A stretch of DNA of 9,284 nt. Source: UMGS1279 sp045577495 (lineage in GTDB: Bacteria; Bacillota; Clostridia; Oscillospirales; Acutalibacteraceae). A program made the translations under genes and the position numbers. The stretch is from positions 1-9,284 of the forward strand of contig JAZNIK010000070.1 of assembly GCA_045577495.1 (NCBI GenBank). Reading direction: 5' to 3'. Below, piece after piece: positions 4,104 to 9,284 of this stretch. A model generated the notes under the pieces. That model made no database searches. It saw only the letters and a program-made list of their open reading frames with translations, and was not told where the DNA came from. Every line of letters begins with the position of its first letter. The stretch's first letter is position 1.

Positions 4104-4847
4104 CTGCGTTCCATCGTGGATAATTTCATAATTCTCCTTATAAATTAAATCGGAAATTAGTTTAAACTGATATCCTTCGGCAATTAGTTTTTCTAAAATA
4201 ATTGGTAGTGCCTCGGGCGTGTTTTTTGCAGCGTTGTGGAATAAAACTATTGAACCCGATTTCACATTATCGCATACTCCCCTAACAATTTTATCGGTTG
4301 TATAATCCTCTTTCCAGTCTCTAGAGTCAATGTCCCATTGAATTGTATACATACCTTGGCTTTCAACCGTTTCAAGCATTGTATTATTATAATCGCCATA
4401 CGGCGCTCTGAATAATATTGGCGATTTGCCTGTTATTGCTTTGATTTTATTATTGCAGGACTTAAGTTCATCTGTCATTTGCGCTACAGATAACTGTGGC
4501 ATATGTGGATGTGAATTTGAATGGTTTTGAATATCGTGGCCTGCATCACATAACTGTTTTACCGATTCGGGAAATTTATCTACCCAAGAGCCAACCACAA
4601 AAAATGTTGCCTTTACCTTATATTTATCTAAAATTCTAATAAGTTCTTCTGTATCTTCGTTACCCCATGCGGCATCAAAGCTAATTGCAATGTTTTTGTT
4701 TTTATCATCAACGCAGTATATAGGAAGTTTTTTATCCGTTGTGGCAAATGCCTGATATGAAAAAATCCCTGCCGCTATTACCGAAAACCCTAAAACAAGC
4801 GAAAGCGCCACTGTTAAGTGGCGCTTTGTGATTACATAAAACCTCAT
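4089..4847 (-). CDS. Sporulation polysaccharide deacetylase, PdaB type (252 aa)
   Basis: This is a carbohydrate esterase family 4 protein, expected to act on peptidoglycan or another N-acetylated glycan outside the membrane. An N-terminal basic stretch and hydrophobic segment (about 11-36) form a signal anchor or signal peptide. The NodB-type domain has motif 1 SFDAAWG (57-62) with catalytic D58, motif 2 HSNSH (109-113) with metal-binding H109 and H113, motif 3 RAPYGD (147-152), motif 4 DIDSRDW (172-178) and motif 5 VLFHN with H204. Motif 1 has Ala where classical enzymes have a second Asp. From memory, FDAAWG is normal in the PdaB-type sporulation group, which supports that assignment. The ribosome site GGGGAG (4855-4860) is 7 bases from the ATG. 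A sigma-E-like promoter lies just upstream, as expected for pdaB. The 3' end runs into array 2, and a broken copy of this gene lies at 2917-2971. Confidence 0.88.
   Translation of the reverse strand: MRFYVITKRHLTVALSLVLGFSVIAAGIFSYQAFATTDKKLPIYCVDDKNKNIAISFDAAWGNEDTEELIRILDKYKVKATFFVVGSWVDKFPESVKQLCDAGHDIQNHSNSHPHMPQLSVAQMTDELKSCNNKIKAITGKSPILFRAPYGDYNNTMLETVESQGMYTIQWDIDSRDWKEDYTTDKIVRGVCDNVKSGSIVLFHNAAKNTPEALPIILEKLIAEGYQFKLISDLIYKENYEIIHDGTQCKIS
4802..4827 (-). other. Perfect 10-bp inverted repeat in the first codons of the deacetylase gene
   Basis: AAAGCGCCAC and GTGGCGCTTT flank a 6-base loop at codons 7-15, about 20 bases after the ATG. In the mRNA this would be a stable GC-rich hairpin ending in CTTT. 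It could slow translation or attenuate transcription; that role is inferred. Part of the pairing may be fortuitous, since the codons also encode the signal-peptide start. Confidence 0.55.
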
Positions 4848-4877
4848 AAAAGCACTCCCCTTAATTTATATCATTAA

Positions 4878-4905
4878 ATTATATGAAATGCTTTTTGAAA
4901 TATAA
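4878..4905 (-). promoter_or_regulatory. Likely sigma-E-type promoter of the deacetylase gene
   Basis: On the minus strand TTATATT (4899-4905) and CATATAAT (4878-4885) are 13 bases apart, close to the sigma-E pattern KMATATT / CATACAAT. The start would fall near 4870, leaving a leader of about 23 bases with the ribosome site. pdaB belongs to the sigma-E regulon in B. subtilis. Confidence 0.58.
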
Positions 4906-4973
4906 CAATTAGAATAAAATTTGTATTTTAAACGGCAAATCAAGCTCCATCCCCAACTTACCTTTATGCTTGC

Positions 4974-6329
4974 TTAAATTACCATTATACCCAAAGCATC
5001 TAGTATTGACGAAATAAGAATTAGCACAATACAGATAGGTGCAAAATATTTAATAATAACAACAAACAAGTTCTTCTTTTTAAATTTTGAACTAAGTTCA
5101 ACTTCATCAATTAGCGTTTTCGGTTTTAAGAAATAACCAACAAAAATACAGGTCAGAAGTGCTACTATCGGCATAATAACACTATTACTAACAAAATCAA
5201 ACATATCAAGAAAAGTCATAGCACCAAACTTTATATGCCCGAGAACACCGAAACCTAATGTTGAAAGCAAACCGAGTGCAAAAGTGCCAATAAACACCAA
5301 AAGACATGTTATCTTTCTTTTTAATCCAAGTTTATCGCAAATTATTGAAACAACAGTTTCCATAAGGGAGATAGATGAAGTTATTGCTGCAAAGAAAACA
5401 AGGATAAAAAATACTGCACCTATAATATTTCCGCCAGGCATTGAGGCAAAAACCTTTGGCAAGGTTACAAACATAAGACCAGGTCCCTTACCAAGTGCGG
5501 CTTGATCACCGCCCGAGAAAGCAAACACTGCAGGAATAACCATAAGTCCCGCTAAAAATGCAATTCCTGTATCAAAAAATTCTATTTGCCTTACCGAAGA
5601 CTCAAGATTAACATCTTTTTTCATATATGAACCGTAGGTTATCATAATGCCCATTGCGAGAGACATTGAATAAAAAAGCTGTCCCATAGCCGCAAGAACC
5701 GTTGTTCCTGAAAAGTGCGAAAAGTCAGGCTTAAGATAATAAACAACGCCATCCATAGCACCCGGCATAAACATTGAATATATTGCCACAAAAAGAGTTA
5801 AAGCAATGAGTAGCGGCATTGTTATTTTGCTTACCTTTTCTATTCCCTTTTCAACGCCAAGCAAAACCACAATTGAGGTTAGACCAACAAAAAGCAAAAA
5901 CCAACCGATAGGTTCCCATGTTTTTGAAATAAAGGCATCAAAATACCCGTCCTTAGCCGCAGACGAAACATCACCAAAAGTAAAAACTCCAAAGTATTTT
6001 ATTACCCAACCACCAATAACCGAATAATAAGGTAGAATAATAATAGGCACCAGTGATGCTATCCAACCGATAAATCCAAATCTTTTGTCAAGATTTTTAA
6101 AGGCGTTTATTGCGCTTGTTCCAGTCTTTCTGCCGATTACAATTTCAGCCGTCATAAGAGCAAATCCAAAAGTTACCGACAAGATAAGATAAACTAGCAA
6201 AAATATACCTCCGCCGTACTTTGCAGCAAGATAAGGAAATCGCCATATATTCCCAAGCCCTACTGCCGAGCCTGCAGCGGCAAGCACAAAACCAATTTTA
6301 CCCGTAAAACTACTTCTTTTTTCTAACAT
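4974..6329 (-). CDS. Sodium-dependent transporter, neurotransmitter:sodium symporter (NSS) family (451 aa)
   Basis: This is an inner-membrane secondary transporter that couples sodium entry to uptake of an amino acid or similar small substrate, with the LeuT fold. The hallmark GSAVGLGNIWRFPY (20-33) lies in TM1, and A22, N27 and R30 fall at the same numbers as in LeuT. The TM6 region is near QLFYSMSLAMG (217-227), and the sodium-2-site segment AITSSISLME lies in TM8 (315-324). About eleven hydrophobic segments are visible, between 12-33 and 422-448, which suits the eleven-TM bacterial subgroup (MhsT and Tyt1 type). I chose the start at 6329 because GAGG lies 6 bases upstream. The ATG at 6350 has no good ribosome site. 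The gene has its own sigma-A promoter and appears monocistronic. I see no clear terminator in the 126 bases after it. The substrate cannot be assigned. Confidence 0.93.
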   Translation of the reverse strand: MLEKRSSFTGKIGFVLAAAGSAVGLGNIWRFPYLAAKYGGGIFLLVYLILSVTFGFALMTAEIVIGRKTGTSAINAFKNLDKRFGFIGWIASLVPIIILPYYSVIGGWVIKYFGVFTFGDVSSAAKDGYFDAFISKTWEPIGWFLLFVGLTSIVVLLGVEKGIEKVSKITMPLLIALTLFVAIYSMFMPGAMDGVVYYLKPDFSHFSGTTVLAAMGQLFYSMSLAMGIMITYGSYMKKDVNLESSVRQIEFFDTGIAFLAGLMVIPAVFAFSGGDQAALGKGPGLMFVTLPKVFASMPGGNIIGAVFFILVFFAAITSSISLMETVVSIICDKLGLKRKITCLLVFIGTFALGLLSTLGFGVLGHIKFGAMTFLDMFDFVSNSVIMPIVALLTCIFVGYFLKPKTLIDEVELSSKFKKKNLFVVIIKYFAPICIVLILISSILDALGIMVI

Positions 6330-6361
6330 AATAACCTCACGCATATACAATATTTTTTAAG

Positions 6362-6390
6362 ATTATACCATAAATTGCTAAATCAAACAA
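6362..6390 (-). promoter_or_regulatory. Sigma-A promoter of the NSS transporter gene
   Basis: On the minus strand TTGTTT (6385-6390) and a perfect TATAAT (6362-6367) are 17 bases apart, and the -10 is extended by TG (TGGTATAAT). The predicted start is near 6355, about 26 bases before the ATG. Confidence 0.82.
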
Positions 6391-6459
6391 GGTTTTTAAA
6401 AAAGAAATATTGCAAAAGTTTTAAAATTATAAATATCCATAAAACACAATATAATAAAC

Positions 6460-6493
6460 AAAGTGGTTTTGCCTTAATACGCAAAACCACTTT
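6460..6493. terminator. Terminator downstream of spoIVB
   Basis: A perfect 13-bp stem pairs AAAGTGGTTTTGC (6460-6472) with GCAAAACCACTTT (6481-6493) around an 8-base loop. Read on the minus strand it follows the spoIVB stop by 16 bases and is trailed by TTTGTTT. Confidence 0.88.
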
Positions 6494-6509
6494 TATTTTT
6501 ATTCTTAAT

Positions 6510-7781
6510 TTACGATGCATCTTTAAAACGGGACGTCGAGGCGCTGTCCCCTACATTATTCGCAACTCCTTGCGCTGTTTCTAACATATTTTCCGCAAAT
6601 ATGCCGTAACCTTTGGTGGGATCGTCGACAAGGACGTGGGTTACGGCTCCTATGAGTTTACCGTTTTGGATTATAGGACTACCCGACATACCCTGCACGA
6701 TACCACCTGTTGTTTCAATAAGTCTTTCGTCGGTTATTTTGATAACTAAATTTTTTGTCATACTATTATTATGTGCGATTTTTTCAATCATACATTTATA
6801 ATATTTTGGTGTTTCTCCATCAACAGTTGAATAAATATATGCCTCGCCTACCTCTACCTCTTGTTTTAAAGCCAAGGTACACAGTTTATCATTTTCATAG
6901 TCAATATCACATTCGGCATAAACGCCTGTATCATTATTTAATTTAAGTTCTCCAAGGCAGTTTTCTTTAAATCTACCCATAAGCTCTCCAGGACTTCCCT
7001 CGGTTCCTTTATTGACTCCTATAATCTCTGCCTCAACGAGTTCACCTGAATTTAGGGTTAAAAGATTACCTGTATCAACATCGCACACGCCGTGACCAAG
7101 TCCGCACACTACATTTTTTGCAGGATTATAAAAGGTTAATGTTCCAATACCTGCACTACTATCTCGAACCCATATTCCCGTTTTATATTTTCCGCTTTCA
7201 TAACAAAGTGCAGGTTTAACCTTTATGGTTTTTGGTTTACCATCTCTTGTGATTTCAAGGATTATTTCATTTCCACCTGATTCCTCAATAATTTTCGCAA
7301 CATCTTCATTTGAATAAACATATTGCGAATTTATGCTAACAATTATATCGCCTTTTTTTAATCCTGCATTTTCGGCGGGTGTTACCTTACCGTTTTCGGT
7401 TAAAACATTATCAATACCAACCACCATAACGCCATCGGTGTAAATTTTAATTCCAAAAGGTTTACCCAAAACCAAAACAGAATTTTCTGACACAACCGAC
7501 ACATTCGCCTGTTTTATCGGAAAGATACCTAACGCCTTTAAATTAACGGTATAATTTTTACTCGATGCCTTTACAACCGATGAATTTGATATATTTTCGC
7601 CTTGATATTCTGCTTTTATTGGTATATTGCTTTTAATGTTCAACCTTTCGCCCTCAAACACGCTATATTCGCTTGGAAGTGCGTTGTTAGTATAAACTAT
7701 TGCCGAAAGCGAAAAGGCCGTTAAAACGAAAATAAAAGCAAAAACAAAGGCGAAAATTTTTTTATACTTTTTTTTACACAT
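6510..7781 (-). CDS. spoIVB: SpoIVB peptidase, intercompartmental sporulation signal (423 aa)
   Basis: SpoIVB is a serine peptidase made in the forespore and exported to the space between the two spore membranes. There it cleaves SpoIVFA and so releases the SpoIVFB-driven activation of sigma-K in the mother cell. The sequence shows an N-terminal basic patch and membrane segment (about 8-31), a PDZ domain (about 105-190, with AENAGLKKGDIIVSINSQ at 136-153), and an S55 peptidase domain. H230 lies in GLGHGVCD, D351 in KITDER and S366 in QGMSGSP. The Asp-Ser distance of 15 matches B. subtilis D363/S378. The C-terminal signature AVTHVLVDDPTKGYGI (379-394) is typical. Length is close to the B. subtilis 426. 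AGGAG ends 6 bases before the ATG. It is not obviously in an operon: 155 bases separate it from the ylmC-type gene. Confidence 0.95.
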   Translation of the reverse strand: MCKKKYKKIFAFVFAFIFVLTAFSLSAIVYTNNALPSEYSVFEGERLNIKSNIPIKAEYQGENISNSSVVKASSKNYTVNLKALGIFPIKQANVSVVSENSVLVLGKPFGIKIYTDGVMVVGIDNVLTENGKVTPAENAGLKKGDIIVSINSQYVYSNEDVAKIIEESGGNEIILEITRDGKPKTIKVKPALCYESGKYKTGIWVRDSSAGIGTLTFYNPAKNVVCGLGHGVCDVDTGNLLTLNSGELVEAEIIGVNKGTEGSPGELMGRFKENCLGELKLNNDTGVYAECDIDYENDKLCTLALKQEVEVGEAYIYSTVDGETPKYYKCMIEKIAHNNSMTKNLVIKITDERLIETTGGIVQGMSGSPIIQNGKLIGAVTHVLVDDPTKGYGIFAENMLETAQGVANNVGDSASTSRFKDAS

Positions 7782-7879
7782 TTATTTCTCCTTTTGCTTG
7801 CAAAAATAATATATGTAATCTTTATTTTTTTAGCAAAAGTCAAAATTTCCTTTTTGATTAAATTTAACTAATATCAATT

Positions 7880-7908
7880 TATTATTGGCGTTTGAGAGTT
7901 TATTATAC
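7880..7908 (-). promoter_or_regulatory. Weak sigma-F/G-like promoter candidate upstream of spoIVB
   Basis: On the minus strand GTATA (7904-7908) and AATAATA (7880-7886) are 17 bases apart, near the sigma-G pattern (GMATA, CATWMTA) with one mismatch in the -10. spoIVB is a forespore gene in B. subtilis. AT-rich DNA gives such matches by chance. A TATAAT at 7902-7907 without a good -35 is the alternative. Confidence 0.25.
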
Positions 7909-7936
7909 AGATTTTTACTTAATTTTCATTAAATTT

Positions 7937-8233
7937 TCAATCATTATAAAAAATTCCGCTAATAACATTTTTTCGTTTTCTTTCGGGATGATGCGGTATT
8001 TCAAAATTAACCAAAATAGAATCGTTTCCAATAACTTCTATAGACTCCCAAGGGATAATATATTCATCGTTTCTTGTAAATAATCCTATACCTCTACCTT
8101 TACACGAAACAATTATCGAAACAATTTTGCCCGACAGCGTATTTATTTCTGCATCGGATAAAAAGCCAATAACTGCTCCATCCTTTAGCGATACAACCTG
8201 TTTATCCTTTAAATCAATTATTCTTGCACACAT
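7937..8233 (-). CDS. YlmC/YmxH-family PRC-barrel sporulation protein (98 aa)
   Basis: This is a small cytoplasmic PRC-barrel protein of the YlmC/YmxH group, conserved in spore-forming Firmicutes. Its biochemical role is not established. The pattern RIIDLKDKQVVSLKDGAVIG (4-23), SDAEINTLSGKIVSIIV (26-42), then GIGLFTRNDEYIIPWESIEVIG (48-69) and ILVN is the usual barrel core. About 20 extra polar and basic residues follow at the C-terminus (HHPERKRKN and on). The start at 8233 has a GAGGTG site (8239-8244) 5 bases upstream. That site lies inside the hairpin that follows ftsH, only 52 bases away, so translation or read-through from ftsH may be controlled there. Confidence 0.86.
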   Translation of the reverse strand: MCARIIDLKDKQVVSLKDGAVIGFLSDAEINTLSGKIVSIIVSCKGRGIGLFTRNDEYIIPWESIEVIGNDSILVNFEIPHHPERKRKNVISGIFYND

Positions 8234-8234
8234 A

Positions 8235-8271
8235 AAAACACCTCACATACCTAATGTATGCAAGGTGTTTT
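8235..8271 (-). terminator. ftsH terminator-like hairpin that buries the next gene's ribosome site
   Basis: AAAACACCT (8235-8243) pairs with AGGTGTTTT (8263-8271), and inside it CATAC (8246-8250) pairs with GTATG (8256-8260) around CTAAT. On the minus strand the descending arm contains the GAGGTG ribosome site (8239-8244) of the ylmC-type gene, and the final T-run touches its ATG. It could terminate ftsH transcripts, or hide the ribosome site in read-through transcripts. Confidence 0.75.
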
Positions 8272-8285
8272 AAATTTAAGCATTA

Positions 8286-9284
8286 TTAAGAAATTGTTTC
8301 TTCGGTTTGCTCCATAAGCTTTGTAAAATCTTCACCGCTTATTTTTTCATTAAGATAAAGTTCTTTAGCAATAAGGTGAAGTTTTGCAATATCATTATTA
8401 AGGATTTCAACCGCTTTTGAATACTGGGTAGAAATGATTGCGTTAATCTCCTCATCAATAGCAGCGGCAATCTTCTCGGAATAGTTTGGAGTAGAAGAAA
8501 AATCTCTGCCGAGGAAAACCTCATTATTATCAGTACCATAGGTTACAGGTCCAAGTTTTTCGCTCATACCGTATTTTGTAACCATTTTACGAGCAATTTC
8601 GGTTGCTCTTTGCATATCGTTTGAAGCACCTGTGCAAATATCGGACTGAGTGATTTCCTCTGCGGCGCGACCACCAAGCATTGAGCAAATTTCCTCTAAC
8701 AAATAACGTTTTGAAATATGACCTTTTTCCTCAGTAGGAATATACATTGTATATCCTGCCGCCATACCACGCGGAATTATAGAAATTTGGTGAACAGGGT
8801 CCTGTGTTTCAAGATGATATGAAACAATAGCGTGACCTGCCTCGTGATATGAAGTGATAAGTTTATCCTTATCCTTAATCACGTGAGATTTTTTCTCGGT
8901 TCCCATAACGACCTTAATGGTAGCCTCTTCGATATTGGGTTGTGTAATAGCCTTTAAATTCTGCCTTGCCGCCAACAATGCTGCCTCATTCAAAAGATTT
9001 TCAAGGTCGGCACCCGTAAAGCCTGCGGTAGACTGTGCAATGGTTTTAAGGCTAACATCAGGAGCTAATGGCTTACCGCGAGCGTGAACCTTTAAAATCT
9101 CTTCTCTACCCTTAACATCGGGATAATTAACAGTTATCTGCCTATCAAAACGACCGGGACGGAGTAGTGCTCTATCCAAAATATCGGGGCGATTAGTTGC
9201 CGCTATAACAATAACTCCCTCATTAACACCAAAGCCATCCATCTCAACTAGAAGTTGGTTAAGGGTTTGCTCACGCTCATCGTG
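8286..9284 (-). CDS. ftsH: ATP-dependent zinc metalloprotease FtsH, C-terminal part (332 aa, 5' partial)
   Basis: FtsH is a membrane-anchored AAA+ hexamer that unfolds and degrades membrane and regulatory proteins. The frame is open to the window edge, beginning HDEREQTLNQLLVEMDGFG. An ATG at 9242 is internal. Seen here are the end of the AAA+ domain, with the second region of homology ATNRPDILDRALLRPGRFDR (29-48), the AAA lid, and the M41 peptidase domain with zinc motif HEAGH (147-151). The acidic third-ligand region, TGASNDMQRAT, lies further on. The N-terminal membrane segments and Walker A/B are outside the window. The C-terminus is intact, and the stop TAA is 15 bases before the terminator-like hairpin. 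In B. subtilis SpoVM interacts with FtsH, and a spoVM gene lies at the other end of this window. Confidence 0.96.
   Translation of the reverse strand, partial: HDEREQTLNQLLVEMDGFGVNEGVIVIAATNRPDILDRALLRPGRFDRQITVNYPDVKGREEILKVHARGKPLAPDVSLKTIAQSTAGFTGADLENLLNEAALLAARQNLKAITQPNIEEATIKVVMGTEKKSHVIKDKDKLITSYHEAGHAIVSYHLETQDPVHQISIIPRGMAAGYTMYIPTEEKGHISKRYLLEEICSMLGGRAAEEITQSDICTGASNDMQRATEIARKMVTKYGMSEKLGPVTYGTDNNEVFLGRDFSSTPNYSEKIAAAIDEEINAIISTQYSKAVEILNNDIAKLHLIAKELYLNEKISGEDFTKLMEQTEETIS

Noticed and set aside
5284..6027. Open frames opposite the NSS transporter (5284-5505 and 5806-6027)
   Set aside because: They are antisense shadows of a well-supported membrane protein gene, with no ribosome sites.
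6330..6509. Riboswitch or other structured leader upstream of the NSS transporter
   Set aside because: The predicted leader is only about 26 bases; the remaining intergenic DNA is explained by the promoter and the spoIVB terminator.

Overview
The window reads as chromosomal DNA of an AT-rich, spore-forming Clostridia-type Firmicute. Four recognisable sporulation genes (spoVM, a pdaB-type deacetylase, spoIVB, a ylmC/ymxH-type PRC-barrel gene) sit on the minus strand. Ribosome binding sites are strong GGAGG/GAGGTG types, and several vegetative promoters have near-consensus TTGACA/TATAAT boxes with 17-base spacers. An uncultured gut Clostridia lineage is likely, but the species cannot be named from this sequence.

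Layout. 1-705 (+): almost complete ATPase of a polar amino-acid ABC importer, cut at its 5' end. 748-1455 (-): methylglyoxal synthase, then a 48-residue membrane protein and a 27-residue SpoVM. The last two are 16 bases apart and look co-transcribed. 1680-2432 (+): SGNH/GDSL hydrolase whose only plausible start codon is ATA. 2433-4103: an accessory island with two arrays of short hairpins joined by complementary ATATC-type linkers, a broken duplicate of the 3' end of the neighbouring deacetylase, a 112-bp direct repeat, and a very AT-rich gene for a membrane protein with a C-terminal zinc ribbon. 4089-9284 (-): pdaB-type deacetylase, sodium:neurotransmitter-family symporter, spoIVB, ylmC/ymxH-type gene and the C-terminal two thirds of ftsH (cut at the window end).

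How the genes fit together. SpoVM, the deacetylase and SpoIVB act at different steps of endospore formation: coat anchoring at the forespore surface, spore cell-wall maturation, and the forespore-to-mother-cell signal that activates sigma-K. FtsH is the protease with which SpoVM interacts in Bacillus subtilis, so both partners are within 8 kb here. Two sporulation units have similar sigma-E-like boxes (CATATACT and CATATAAT, each 13 bases from an upstream box). The ABC ATPase, methylglyoxal synthase, symporter and SGNH hydrolase are metabolic or transport genes with no visible functional link to sporulation.

Most worth a second look: the hidden spoVM and its small membrane partner, the ATA start of the hydrolase, the mirror-symmetric hairpin arrays, the deacetylase remnant flanking the AT-rich gene, and a hairpin between ftsH and the ylmC-type gene that buries that gene's ribosome binding site.
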